NCBI GenBank assembly: GCA_964410965.1
Contig: CAYPIY010000010.1
Coordinates: forward strand, 1 to 64,000
Source of the DNA: JBBIRG01 sp964410965
GTDB taxonomy: Bacteria > CLD3 > SB21 > JBBIRG01
Direction of reading: 5' to 3'
DNA length: 64,000 bases
How positions within the stretch are numbered: the stretch's first letter is position 1; each line of letters starts with the position of its first letter. Below the pieces are notes generated by a model. The model did not search any database. It was given only the letters and a program-made list of their open reading frames with translations, and was not told the origin of the DNA. Below are positions 44,470 through 53,562 of the stretch, one piece after another. The translations under genes and the position numbers were made by a program.

Positions 44470-45675
44470 TTATTCTTTCACCGTGGTTTGATCCGCCGTG
44501 CGTGATTTTTCCTTTTTCAGTGTTCCGATGGCCCCGTTCACGTACAAGATGGCAGAGCCGGAAGGGCTTACCTGGTCGGGATACATGGTCACGCCCGTAA
44601 CGGTCGGAATCGTGGGAGGGGCGAACGGACTGACTAACGGATACGGACCGCCGAAAACGCCGATGTCCGAAGAACTGTTCCCCAGTCCGCCCTGACCGGT
44701 GAGGTCCCGGTAGGTAAAATCCAGAGGGGTGATGGGCGGGTATCCTGCGTCAATGCAGGGCGAGACATTCGGCGAAACCTGCAGACGGACGTCCGAATCA
44801 ATGGACGCCGAATCTTCATAAACGAAACCCGTGCCGATGTCGAACACCGTAAAATAAGGATCGCCGGATGTATTGTCAGTTCCTCCTGAAGGTTCCGTGC
44901 CGGAGACGTTCCATTTCCGGTTGTTCGCGTACAACAGGGCCTGATTTGCCGGATTGCAGATGTGATTCGAACTGTAAAAAATATTTCCCGTGATGACGCT
45001 GGTATACAGGTCATTGGCGTCGATATAATAAATGCAATACCCGTTGTAATTGATTTCGCCGATCAGGTTGTTCATGACGACCAGATCCGCCGATCCGTTC
45101 GTGTAAATGGCCGTTTCGGTGTTTCCGCTGTAATAGGTGCCGCCGGCAAAAACATTATTCAGGATTTTAGTACGGTCCGCGTGGAGCAGCTGAAGGCTTG
45201 CGTTTTGAAGGATACAGTTTTTCACGGTCAGCCGGTTGGTCAGCGATGTCGCGACAGCCCAGATATTGGTAGAGGTTGACCTGAACGCCAGGTCGGACAG
45301 CGTGATATTATCGCAGCCGTCCTCAAGGCGGATAAAAACATTGCTGACCGAGGGCTGGACGAGCCGGAATCCGGAGATGACGGTGTTATCCGCGCCGGGA
45401 GCCAGCAGGAATCCCTTGTTGACATGCGTGCCGCCGTTGTTGAGGTTCCGGTATCCGCCTCCGGTAATGGTCAGGGCTTTATCCACGGTGATGACGGTAT
45501 CCTCAATATTGAAAAACCCGGACGCGACGATAATCGAATCGCCTGCCGACGCCGCGGCCACTGCGAGCGATATCTTCGCGTACTGCCCCGGTACCTGGCG
45601 CTGGGCCGCCCAGGCGGAAAGCGCGGTGAGCGCCAGCCATGCGGATGCTGTCAGAATGAATCGAGTTAGTTTCAT
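44470..45675 (-). CDS. secreted right-handed beta-helix protein
   Basis: 401 residues with a signal peptide (MKLTRFILTASAWLALTALSAWA). QYAKISLAVAAASAGDSIIVASGFFNIEDTVITVDKALTI is the usual opening of pectate-lyase-like beta-helices (cap, then coils), followed by coils with Asn ladders (NRLTVKNCILQNASL, RTKILNNVFAGG). No lyase active-site set can be seen and there is no T9SS tail. The C-terminus (IPTVTGVTMYPDQVSPSGSAILYVNG) looks like a small strand domain. GGGAG lies upstream of the ATG. It is a paralogue of the next gene upstream, with 32 bp between them. Confidence 0.78.
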   Translation of the reverse strand: MKLTRFILTASAWLALTALSAWAAQRQVPGQYAKISLAVAAASAGDSIIVASGFFNIEDTVITVDKALTITGGGYRNLNNGGTHVNKGFLLAPGADNTVISGFRLVQPSVSNVFIRLEDGCDNITLSDLAFRSTSTNIWAVATSLTNRLTVKNCILQNASLQLLHADRTKILNNVFAGGTYYSGNTETAIYTNGSADLVVMNNLIGEINYNGYCIYYIDANDLYTSVITGNIFYSSNHICNPANQALLYANNRKWNVSGTEPSGGTDNTSGDPYFTVFDIGTGFVYEDSASIDSDVRLQVSPNVSPCIDAGYPPITPLDFTYRDLTGQGGLGNSSSDIGVFGGPYPLVSPFAPPTIPTVTGVTMYPDQVSPSGSAILYVNGAIGTLKKEKSRTADQTTVKE

Positions 45676-45707
45676 GGTTTTCTCCCGCAGGAAATAAGGA
45701 TTGATAA

Positions 45708-46895
45708 TTAATTTCCTCTTCCCGGATAAGACTGAATCAGGCCTTCCGCGTTGATATTCACGCTTCCGCCCGGCTGGACGATGGATTTATCGATGGACAG
45801 CGATTTGATCGCCGGCAATATGGGCCATCCAACGGGATTCGGGAACGGGAACGGCCCGCCGTAAATGCCGCAGTCCGAACGGCCGGTCCCTTTGCCGCCA
45901 TGAAATTCGTTATCGCCGTACACGTAACCGGCGCCCAAAAAACTGGTGTTGTCATACCCGGCGTCAATCGCGGGAGAACCTTCCAGTAAATGAAAATCGG
46001 TATCGGTAGCCGGGTTATCGGAATAACTGAATGCTGAATTGAATATCTGGAATGTCGGATCCCCGGTTGAGTTGGAATAATCCACGATGGGCTCACTTCC
46101 AGCGGTTCCCCACTTATGATTATAGGAATAAAGAGCCGTTTGCACAGCGTTTATATCGGTGACATGAGTGCAACTGTAAAAAATATTGCTGACGATCTTT
46201 GTTTCTAACGGGGTTCCAACAACAATGGAGTAATTAACATTTGCCCCACTTACTTCACCAATAATATTATTATAAATCAATAAATTGACAACAGCTCCGG
46301 AATTTATGCCGTAAAAGTATGAAGTATAGGAACCCTGAGTGTAGAATCCGCGAATAATAATATTATTATTAATGTTATGATTATTACCCGTGACGTAAAT
46401 TCCTGAATGATAAAAAAGATTATTTCGTACTGTATCATTTTGACCTCCGCTAATATTTAACGCGTATATACCAGAGCTTTCAATTGCGGTAAAATAGTTA
46501 TTTGCTATGATTACATTATTACAACTCGCAGCAAGTGTAACATAAGCCTGATTGATAAAACGAAAGGCCATAATTTTTGATCCTGAGGCCGATGAGGAAA
46601 GATTAAATCCGCCCATGAGATGCGTTCCGCCGTTTTTCAGTTCTCGGTATCCCGATCCGATTAATATAACCTTTTTGTCGACCGTAATCTGAGCGTTATT
46701 CTCATTGTATTTTCCGGGTCCGACCAAAACCGTGTCGCCGGCTGAGGCCGCTGTTATCGCCGCGCTGATCGTGGCGTAATAATTCGTCTGTCCTCCGTTG
46801 CCGTCTACGTAACGGATGGTGGCATTCGCCGTCGATAAAACAAACAGGGTCAGGAATGCGATAATACCGGCTGTTTTCATAATACTGGTTTTCAT
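45708..46895 (-). CDS. secreted right-handed beta-helix protein, paralogue
   Basis: 395 residues. Signal peptide (about 1-25, ending NAT), then YYATISAAITAASAGDTVLVGPGKYNENNAQITVDKKVILIGSGYRELKNGGTHLMGGF, which follows the downstream paralogue step by step. Coils are Asn/Ile-rich (NNVIIANNYF, NHNINNNIIIRG). The DNA of the coil region is far more AT-rich than the flanks. AACAGGAGAAAAACC precedes the ATG. No sorting domain is seen, so export may rely on the large T9SS neighbour or another route; the partnership is inference. Confidence 0.77.
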   Translation of the reverse strand: MKTSIMKTAGIIAFLTLFVLSTANATIRYVDGNGGQTNYYATISAAITAASAGDTVLVGPGKYNENNAQITVDKKVILIGSGYRELKNGGTHLMGGFNLSSSASGSKIMAFRFINQAYVTLAASCNNVIIANNYFTAIESSGIYALNISGGQNDTVRNNLFYHSGIYVTGNNHNINNNIIIRGFYTQGSYTSYFYGINSGAVVNLLIYNNIIGEVSGANVNYSIVVGTPLETKIVSNIFYSCTHVTDINAVQTALYSYNHKWGTAGSEPIVDYSNSTGDPTFQIFNSAFSYSDNPATDTDFHLLEGSPAIDAGYDNTSFLGAGYVYGDNEFHGGKGTGRSDCGIYGGPFPFPNPVGWPILPAIKSLSIDKSIVQPGGSVNINAEGLIQSYPGRGN

Positions 46896-46936
46896 GGTTT
46901 TTCTCCTGTTAATGTATTTATAATGATTTTTTCATT

Positions 46937-47551
46937 TCAGTTATTCGGGGGATCAGGCGGAAAGGGCAATCCCGAGGATGAGGTTTTCTTTCCTCCGAGC
47001 AGAAGCGCGGCCGCTCCGCCTCCGGCAACCAGGACACCGCCGACATAATACCAGGTGTAGCTTTTCTTGGCTTTGTACGTGCCGGCCAGTTTCTGCGCCA
47101 TCATGGTCAGGATTTCAAGAAGCCCGTCGGGCGTGCCTTTATAGGTTTCGTTGACGGACTTGTCGACCCTCGAAGTGCTCACGTCGACAACCTTAATCGT
47201 GATGGCGTAGGTTCCGCCGACCTTTCCGATATCGCCCTGAACGATCCGGTCCGCCGCGAGCAGCTGGCCGATCTGCACCGCGCATTCGGCCGAATTGCAC
47301 TGGTCGGACATGCTGAAATCCTGTTCTTTCAGGATATCATTCATTTTGGACCTCTCGAGAACGTCATATTTCTTTGTGCGTATGAGGGCGTCCATAAACC
47401 ACTGGGTCAGCGTGCCTCCTTCTTTCTGCGTGACTTCGCCGCCGACCACGAACGGCAGGATCGCGACCTTCTGTCTTTTATCCTCCTGCCCGACAGCGTA
47501 TGCGCAAAACAGAAGCCATCCCGCTAATCCTATGAAACAAGTTAATCTCAT
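46937..47551 (-). CDS. CsgG/LpoB-like secreted or periplasmic protein with C-terminal membrane helix
   Basis: 204 residues. Signal peptide (about 1-21), then KVAILPFVVGGEVTQKEGGTLTQWFMDALIRTKKYDVLERSKMNDILKEQ, the typical start of the CsgG/LpoB-like fold (ILPF and a DVLER segment), followed by CNSAECAVQIGQLLAADRIVQGDI. A hydrophobic glycine/alanine/leucine helix (about 168-187) lies near the C-terminus, then a Pro-rich end. No lipobox is seen. It heads the four-gene operon. CsgG relatives form export channels or sense the envelope, so a role in placing the beta-helix or fibre proteins is possible, not shown. Confidence 0.78.
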   Translation of the reverse strand: MRLTCFIGLAGWLLFCAYAVGQEDKRQKVAILPFVVGGEVTQKEGGTLTQWFMDALIRTKKYDVLERSKMNDILKEQDFSMSDQCNSAECAVQIGQLLAADRIVQGDIGKVGGTYAITIKVVDVSTSRVDKSVNETYKGTPDGLLEILTMMAQKLAGTYKAKKSYTWYYVGGVLVAGGGAAALLLGGKKTSSSGLPFPPDPPNN

Positions 47552-47680
47552 CGTACACCTCGAAAAAAAATTGAATCAAAAATAATTCCGGTTTCCCGCA
47601 AAATATAACAAATACCCTTTGCGCATGCAAATTTTTTTAGTTTTTTTTTCCGGAATGAAAACCGATCCGACCTCCGTGTT

Positions 47681-47884
47681 TTATGAATGTCTCTGGCCGG
47701 TTTCCGGAAGGAAGAAATCTCCCGCATTCAGCAGCACGTAATCAATTTCCATGCTGTTCATCAGCTTTTGAGCCGTATCCCGGTTCGAGGCCGTAATGAC
47801 TTCGCATCCCTCACGCGCTAAAATCTTACGGATCGCGGAAAGTTCTTCAATGTCCTTGTTTAAAATGAGTATCTTTTTGTCCAA
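47681..47884 (-). CDS. short pseudo-receiver protein
   Basis: 67 residues resembling the first half of a response-regulator receiver: KKILILNKDIEELSAIRKILAREGCEVITASNRDTAQKLM, then DYVLLNAGDFFLPETG. The acidic pair is reduced to NKD, and the phosphorylated Asp position is Asn (LLNAGD). The second half of the domain (Thr/Ser, Lys) is absent before the stop. It could be a truncated regulator fragment or a small dimerisation partner. There is no neighbour within 100 bp on the same strand except the CsgG-like operon, which is upstream. Confidence 0.5.
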   Translation of the reverse strand: MDKKILILNKDIEELSAIRKILAREGCEVITASNRDTAQKLMNSMEIDYVLLNAGDFFLPETGQRHS

Positions 47885-48190
47885 TGTTACCAGCCGGGTC
47901 TGTTAATTATTTCGTTCCTTTGTATATCAAATATCATACCGGAAAAAACAATACGATGAAACCCAATATTAACATTGAATTCGCCACAGCAAAAAAAAAA
48001 TTTACTCCCCGAACAGTCGCTAAAATGCGATTGCATAATTATTGAAATCGTCTGAAAAAAACGACTATGAACATATTTTTAAAGATTTGTTTTGCTGTCT
48101 TGTGAATCATAAGCGATTCATTTTATCCGTACAATCGATCGTTTTTGAGATGAATCATGAAACGGTTCTCAATTTGCGGAACAGAATTTC
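47885..48190. other. intergenic stretch with no recognised gene
   Basis: About 306 bp, AT-rich, with an A9 run near 47991-48000. No open frame with support, no clear repeat and no terminator-like stem was found, although it separates the end of the citrate lyase operon from the pseudo-receiver gene. Confidence 0.35.
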
Positions 48191-49264
48191 TTAGTGCCTT
48201 GAATCCCCGCTTTTGATTTTTCCGATGATCGGTTTCGCCTCATCCGACAGCAGGAATTCCCGGGTGGAATCGGGCAGGAAATCCCCGATTTGATAAAGGG
48301 TGTCATTTTTCAGCGCGTTCCTGACCTTGGAGGCGCTGATGAAATTGTCTTCGGCGCCCACCGTCTTGCGTTTAATTTCAATAAGTTCAAGATTGTGCTT
48401 GAGCAGGATTTCTTTCATGGCCGTGTTGTAAACCGCCGTAGTCCTGCAGTAGACTTCCTCGCCGACATAGCGTCGTGTAATTCCCAGCTCCGGTACGATA
48501 TGTTTCGCGAAGACCGTGACGTCGAGTTCCGTCTGTTTTTTCGTGATGATATCGATAGATTCCTTTTTCAGGAAATAGGACGGGAACGTCGAGGATGAGA
48601 CGATATACGCGCCGCCTTTCAGCATGACGACGTTATCCAGGTGGCGGATGCCTTTTTCGATCAGCCTCCACCGGACATCGAAACTGAAAACGGATTTATC
48701 CGCCTCGACCACAAAAAGATAAAGGACGTCATTTTCGGAAGCCGCTTTTTCAATCAGGTATTTGTGTCCGTTGGTAAAGGGATTGCAGTTGACCACGATG
48801 GCGGCCACACGGTCGGTTGTCACGTTTCTCTGTCTTGATTTAAGATATGTCTTATAATCGGCGATGGTTTTGAAGCCGAATTCGAGGAGCGCGTAGATGG
48901 GCGGGGCCTGGGCAATTTCCTGATACCCGATGCTTTTGAATTTGATTACGTTTTCAGGTTTCGTGTACACGAACGCGGTCGGATACTTTTTCAGGATGAG
49001 TTCCGTCAGGTGCGTGACGATCAGCCCGAACGCGGTGGTCTCGCGGAAATTCGGATCGACCGCGACGAATTTCAGCACGTTGTCCTTAAGCGAGCCCGTC
49101 CCGATGAAATCGTCGTTCAGGTTCGTGAGGATCATCGTGTATTCCACCGGCTCGGACATGAAGTCGAATCCGAGCGGATTCAGGATATCCTTCATTTTTT
49201 TAACGTCGAACCGGTTCTTCAGATCGAGGATCTCGAAACGGTAATCGGTGTTCTCAAACTGCAT
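48191..49264 (-). CDS. citC: [citrate (pro-3S)-lyase] ligase
   Basis: 357 residues from the ATG at 49264 (AAGGGAAGTTC upstream); the frame opens earlier, but that part overlaps the CitXG gene. The N-terminal domain (about 1-130) is GNAT-like; then AAIVVNCNPFTNGHKYLIEKAA has the HxGH-class nucleotidyltransferase site, and SASKVRNAL near the C-terminus is its partner motif. CitC acetylates the thiol of the CitD prosthetic group to activate citrate lyase. It is the last gene of the citD-E-F-XG-C run and overlaps the preceding gene by 11 bp. Confidence 0.92.
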   Translation of the reverse strand: MQFENTDYRFEILDLKNRFDVKKMKDILNPLGFDFMSEPVEYTMILTNLNDDFIGTGSLKDNVLKFVAVDPNFRETTAFGLIVTHLTELILKKYPTAFVYTKPENVIKFKSIGYQEIAQAPPIYALLEFGFKTIADYKTYLKSRQRNVTTDRVAAIVVNCNPFTNGHKYLIEKAASENDVLYLFVVEADKSVFSFDVRWRLIEKGIRHLDNVVMLKGGAYIVSSSTFPSYFLKKESIDIITKKQTELDVTVFAKHIVPELGITRRYVGEEVYCRTTAVYNTAMKEILLKHNLELIEIKRKTVGAEDNFISASKVRNALKNDTLYQIGDFLPDSTREFLLSDEAKPIIGKIKSGDSRH

Positions 49265-50633
49265 GAACTTCCCTTTCGGTAAAGCATAAAAACACGGCGA
49301 CCGCCAGCAGATCAGCGGATCCGCCGGGGGAAATATGATTATCCTTGCAATATGCAAAAAGACACTCAAGATGTTCTGATTTATCTTTTTCCGTTTCTGA
49401 TTCCAGCGCGATCCTTGAAAGACGCTTCATTTCGGATAAAACACCGATGCCGCTCCGGTAAAGGACATTGGTGTCATTGTTATGAGCAATTAAAGACAAT
49501 AAAGCGTCGGAGAGGATTTTTTGTTTGCCGGTAAAATCAGAAGTATTATCGTTCAGTTTTTCAAGAAACGGCAATCCGCGGGTAATGGCGGTATGAAAAC
49601 CGGACGCCACTTCAAGTCTGGCGCCCCCGGCGATTTCTTTTCCGTATTTTTCCGCGCATAATTTTCCGTGAGTCGGAGCCGGTGACGCGTGATCCAGTTC
49701 ATTTAACAGATCCGTGCCGATTGATTTAACGGTATCCATGAATTTGTCCAGTGCAAATATTCCATCACGGGCAAGGACATGTGCCGAAGCGAACAGGGCC
49801 ACGCCCATCAGGAAAATAATTCCTTTCTGTGTGTTGACGCCTTTCGTGATGCCGAACATATCTTGTTCCATTTGCAGGCCGATATTGCGGATCCGGGGCA
49901 GCCCCGATTTCAAATCATTCACAAAATCATATCCTGATTCTGCCATCTGCTGAAAATAAGGCGCCAGAGCGGATGTGCTGTCGATGAACGTGAAGTAATC
50001 CATGTCGGTATGCGAGCCGGTTCCGTTAAAATCCACCAGTCCGGGCTTGGGGGTCAGCGATATCTCGTGCAGAATTGCCCGAAGGGCCGCCGAGGCCAGC
50101 CGGCGGCAGGTTTTTGTTTTTTTATCCGTGCTGAGATATTCAGAAATCTTTTGATGCTGAAACCGGCGAAGTTCATCATAGCTGTGACGATGATTCCTCA
50201 TACAGTCGATAGCCGGAACCGTGCCGCAATAGAAGCACATTTTATTTTTTTCGGAGGAAACAACCATACCGCTTTCATCGCAGACATCGGCGTCGATGAA
50301 ACGTCCGAGATGATGAGCTTCCTCAAACATTTCACAAATTCTTTTAATGTCATGAGCCGGAGGGTGTGATTCTGCTGAAGCAATAAAAAAATCACCCGCT
50401 TCATCCGTCTGATGATGCTGATGACTTGCTTCGATCAGATGAGCTTTCAGGTATAAAATGAATTCAGACAAAACCAGATCAAAAAAAGCCCTGATGGTTT
50501 CATCCGTTTTCGGGAAACCGGGGATGTTCAGTGTCAGGCTGACGGAGGGTTTACGGAATCCGGATATTTGTTTTTTCAACGATGCGCGGTGTTCGCGTGC
50601 GGACAGCACTTTATGCATGGAATCAGCGGTCAT
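49254..50633 (-). CDS. citXG: CitX-CitG fusion: apo-citrate lyase phosphoribosyl-dephospho-CoA transferase / triphosphoribosyl-dephospho-CoA synthase
   Basis: 459 residues. The N-terminal part (about 1-175) matches CitX (LTLNIPGFPK and a CxxC near FYCGTVP), which attaches the prosthetic group to CitD; the C-terminal part (from about 180) matches CitG: SLTPKPGLVDFNGTGSHTDMDYFTFIDS, GVNTQKGIIFLMG, SPGGSADLLAV, which builds triphosphoribosyl-dephospho-CoA. CitX-CitG fusions are known in several bacteria. AAAGGACCGG lies upstream of the ATG, which is 67 bp after citF. It completes the maturation set for citrate lyase. Confidence 0.92.
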   Translation of the reverse strand: MTADSMHKVLSAREHRASLKKQISGFRKPSVSLTLNIPGFPKTDETIRAFFDLVLSEFILYLKAHLIEASHQHHQTDEAGDFFIASAESHPPAHDIKRICEMFEEAHHLGRFIDADVCDESGMVVSSEKNKMCFYCGTVPAIDCMRNHRHSYDELRRFQHQKISEYLSTDKKTKTCRRLASAALRAILHEISLTPKPGLVDFNGTGSHTDMDYFTFIDSTSALAPYFQQMAESGYDFVNDLKSGLPRIRNIGLQMEQDMFGITKGVNTQKGIIFLMGVALFASAHVLARDGIFALDKFMDTVKSIGTDLLNELDHASPAPTHGKLCAEKYGKEIAGGARLEVASGFHTAITRGLPFLEKLNDNTSDFTGKQKILSDALLSLIAHNNDTNVLYRSGIGVLSEMKRLSRIALESETEKDKSEHLECLFAYCKDNHISPGGSADLLAVAVFLCFTEREVHAV

Positions 50634-50700
50634 GAAAATCCGGTCCTTTCGGGAATATTCCTCCTCAAGGCGCCTGCAAGGTTGGCAAAAGCGGATAGAA

Positions 50701-52257
50701 TCAGTCTTCCTTGACCTGTCGGATCACGTCGATGATCGTACCGTCGCGGTATTCCACGATGCCGACGATCTTGTCCGTGAATTCGATGCGCCGCGGGACG
50801 CCGGTGATGCCGTCCACTTCCAGTTCCATTTCGCGGATATCTCGTACGTTCAGGCCTGCGGCTTTCAGTTTGTCCTCAAGGTCTTTTCTTGCAGGGTTCA
50901 CGCAGATGCCCCGTTCAGTGACCAGCACGCCGATGCTTTCGCCGGGCGTGACGATGGTGTTGACGCGTTTCTTGATGATGGGAATCCGGCCGCGGAACGA
51001 AGGGCATACCGCCACGGTCAGTTTGGCGCCGGACGCGGTGTCCGAATGGCCTCCGGAAGCGCCGCGGATATAGCCTTCGGAGCCGGTGATCACGTTCACG
51101 TTGAAGTCCACGTCGATTTCCAGCGCGCCGAGCACCACGATGTCTAATTTGTTGGTGATGCAGCCGCAGTTGAACGGGTTCGCGTAGAGCGTAGAGGGAA
51201 TCTCGATGTGCCTTTTGTTGGTGTTCAGCGACTTGCTCACCGCGGCGTCGAAGGACTGCACGTCGAAAATAGTTTTGAACAGTCCCTCGTTCAGCATGTC
51301 CACGCAATAGGAGGTGATGCCGCCGAGCAGGAAACTGCCGGTCATGTTTTTCTTTTTCATTTTTTCGCGGATGAATTTCGCGACGGCCAGCGAGGCCCCT
51401 CCGGCGCCGACCTGGAAAGAAAAATCGTTCACGAAATACCCGGAATGCTCGATCACGTCCGCGGCCAGGCTCGCGATGCGCAGGTCCATAGGCGACTTGG
51501 TGATGCGGGTCGTTCCCGTAGCGATTTTTGAGGCATCGCCGATGCTGTCAATTTTCACCACGTAATCGATGAAGCCCTGACGGATGGAAAGCGGAATGCA
51601 CGGGTAATCAACTATATTATCGGTGACGACGATCGAATACTTCGCGTACTGCACGTCCACCATGGCGTAGCCGATGGAGCCGAACGCCGACGGGCCGTGC
51701 GCCCCGGTCGCGTTGCCCTCGCAGTCGGCCGCTGAGGCTGCGACGATGGCCAGATCGATCTTGATTTTCCCGGTCTTGATCGCGCGCGCCCGTCCTCCGT
51801 GCGAATGGATGATCACCGGCGTCTTCATGATGCCGCGGGAAATCGAATCGCCGAGTTCGCCGCGGATGCCGGAAGAATATATTTTTGTTACCGTTCCGTC
51901 CTTGATGAAAGGAATCAGCCCGTCGTGCGCCGAGGTCAGCGAAGACGACGCCAGGGTGATGTTCCGGATCCCGAGCTTGTTCAGGATGGCGACGCTCCGG
52001 ACGACCACGTCGTCGCCGCCGCGGAGATGATGATGAAACGACACCGTCATGCCGTTCACGGGATTCGTCAGGCGGATGGCTTCTTCGAGCGATTCACAGA
52101 CTTTGTTCTGGTGGGGCAGTTTGGCCTTGCTGGCCTGCGCCATGGTCGGCTCGTCCATCCAGCCTTTCTGCAGTTTGGTCCAGGCGCCCTGGAACGGTTC
52201 GAGTTTTCCGATGCCTTCAATGAATTCGGGAATTTCGCGTCCTAAACTGTTTTTCAT
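50701..52257 (-). CDS. citF: citrate lyase alpha subunit
   Basis: 518 residues, full length for CitF, the citrate:acetyl-ACP transferase subunit. The opening MKNSLGREIPEFIEGIGKLEPFQG is typical, with TVSFHHHLRGGD, INEGL-like and GSEGYIRGASGGHSDTASGAKL later; the end has ITGVPRRIEFTDKIVGIVEYRDGTIIDVI. It exchanges acetyl for citryl on the CitD carrier. Citrate is thus cut to acetate and oxaloacetate together with CitE. It lies 12 bp after citE, with a weak ribosome site. Confidence 0.94.
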   Translation of the reverse strand: MKNSLGREIPEFIEGIGKLEPFQGAWTKLQKGWMDEPTMAQASKAKLPHQNKVCESLEEAIRLTNPVNGMTVSFHHHLRGGDDVVVRSVAILNKLGIRNITLASSSLTSAHDGLIPFIKDGTVTKIYSSGIRGELGDSISRGIMKTPVIIHSHGGRARAIKTGKIKIDLAIVAASAADCEGNATGAHGPSAFGSIGYAMVDVQYAKYSIVVTDNIVDYPCIPLSIRQGFIDYVVKIDSIGDASKIATGTTRITKSPMDLRIASLAADVIEHSGYFVNDFSFQVGAGGASLAVAKFIREKMKKKNMTGSFLLGGITSYCVDMLNEGLFKTIFDVQSFDAAVSKSLNTNKRHIEIPSTLYANPFNCGCITNKLDIVVLGALEIDVDFNVNVITGSEGYIRGASGGHSDTASGAKLTVAVCPSFRGRIPIIKKRVNTIVTPGESIGVLVTERGICVNPARKDLEDKLKAAGLNVRDIREMELEVDGITGVPRRIEFTDKIVGIVEYRDGTIIDVIRQVKED

Positions 52258-52269
52258 ATTTCAAAACGT

Positions 52270-53151
52270 TTATAGTTCGTTGATGTTGATGTTGGCTAAA
52301 TTCAGCACGGTCTGCGCCCGCGTCACCACCGGCGCGTCGATCATTTTTCCGTCGAGCGCGAACACACCGACGCCTTTGGCGAGATTTTCCCTGTAGGCCT
52401 TTACGATCTTCGCCGCTTTCCGGATTTCTTCTTCGGTCGGGTTGAAAACTTCATGAATGATATCGATCTGGCGCGGGTTAATGACGGCTTTGCCGGTGAA
52501 TCCGATCTTCTTCGCGTATTCGGTTTCCGCCCTCAGGCCTTCGTCGTCGTCGACGTCGGCGAACACGGAATCCAGGGCGTCTATGCGGTAGGCTTTGGCC
52601 GCCATGACAATCGCTTTCCGGGCGTAGTCGATGCCGATGTTGTCTTTTGTTTTAACGATGCCCATGTCGGCCGTGAGGTCCTGACCGCCGATCGTGATCG
52701 CGTCCACGCACGGATGCGCGCCGGCGATCTCGAACGCGTTCTGCACGCCCAGCGCGGTCTCGATCATCGGGTGGATCCTGATGTTTCCGTGCGGAATGCC
52801 TTTTTCATCTTCGATTTTTTCGATGATGCCGATCACGCGAAGCACGTCAGCTTTGGTTTCCATCTTGGGAAGCCGGATGGCCGCCGGTTTCACGGGGACA
52901 ATGTATTCCAGATCGGTCATTCCGAACGGAGTATCGATGTGATTCACCCGCACGGTCACTTCCGTGTTGTAGAAATTGATGGTTTGGATCATGTTCCTGA
53001 CGAGAATCCGCGCGGCGTCTTTTTCAGAAAACGCCACGGAATCTTCCAGGTCGAGCAGAACGCTGTCCGCTCCGTACACGCCGCCCTGCTGTATCATCGC
53101 CGGATTGTTGCCGGGAATGTAGAGCGCGGTTCGTCTTTTTAATGCTGCCAT
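52270..53151 (-). CDS. citE: citrate lyase beta subunit (citryl-ACP lyase)
   Basis: 293 residues, the usual length. RRTALYIPGNNPAMIQQGGVYGADSVLLDLEDSVAFSEKDAAR is the CitE N-terminus, with the metal-binding Glu and Asp in LDLEDSV. IRLPKMET, HPMIETALGVQNAFEIA and GGQDLTADMG follow (the metal Asp of the HpcH/CitE fold). Cleaves citryl-ACP to acetyl-ACP and oxaloacetate. The gap to citD is 24 bp, and citD is upstream. CitE-like proteins outside citrate lyase exist, but the full cit set makes this the genuine subunit. Confidence 0.95.
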   Translation of the reverse strand: MAALKRRTALYIPGNNPAMIQQGGVYGADSVLLDLEDSVAFSEKDAARILVRNMIQTINFYNTEVTVRVNHIDTPFGMTDLEYIVPVKPAAIRLPKMETKADVLRVIGIIEKIEDEKGIPHGNIRIHPMIETALGVQNAFEIAGAHPCVDAITIGGQDLTADMGIVKTKDNIGIDYARKAIVMAAKAYRIDALDSVFADVDDDEGLRAETEYAKKIGFTGKAVINPRQIDIIHEVFNPTEEEIRKAAKIVKAYRENLAKGVGVFALDGKMIDAPVVTRAQTVLNLANININEL

Positions 53152-53175
53152 GGTATTAATATAAAGTTAAATGAA

Positions 53176-53451
53176 TTATTGCCTGTTCATTGCCCGCAGA
53201 ACCGCCGTTTCAACCCTCGCGCTGATCGTAGCGCTCAGGGCGCCCTTGTCGTTGCAAATTAGCCGGACGTCTTTGATGTCATACTGATCCAGCACCTGGT
53301 TGATTTCTTTCCGGATGTCGTTACCGAACTGCAGGATGACGGGCGATTTCAATTCGATAATCCGTCCCGCCCCTTTCTCCGCGGGCTCGATCAGTACCAG
53401 CATATCGCTGGATTCAAACGATCCCGCCTGTGCGCGTTGCTTTATTTCCAT
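53176..53451 (-). CDS. citD: citrate lyase acyl carrier protein (gamma subunit)
   Basis: 91 residues. The prosthetic group attachment site is visible: AGSFESSDMLVLIEP, with Ser14 in the same place as the known carrier serine (AGTLESxD in enteric CitD). It carries the phosphoribosyl-dephospho-CoA arm that CitXG makes and attaches. It is the first gene of the cit run, about 110 bp after the isocitrate dehydrogenase stop; transcription could continue from that gene. Confidence 0.93.
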   Translation of the reverse strand: MEIKQRAQAGSFESSDMLVLIEPAEKGAGRIIELKSPVILQFGNDIRKEINQVLDQYDIKDVRLICNDKGALSATISARVETAVLRAMNRQ

Positions 53452-53562
53452 AAATGATTTCCGGTTATTGATGAATTAAATCAATCAAATTTAATCAATA
53501 ATAAATACAGAATCAATTTTTTCCGCTCGGATTGCATCCCCGGCTTTTTTTTCGGATCTGAA

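Noticed and set aside
44470..46895. Pectate lyase activity for the beta-helix proteins
   Set aside because: The fold is suggested, but no catalytic residues of the lyase families can be picked out.
52453..53142. 229-codon frame opposite citE
   Set aside because: Antisense shadow of a well-matched gene.
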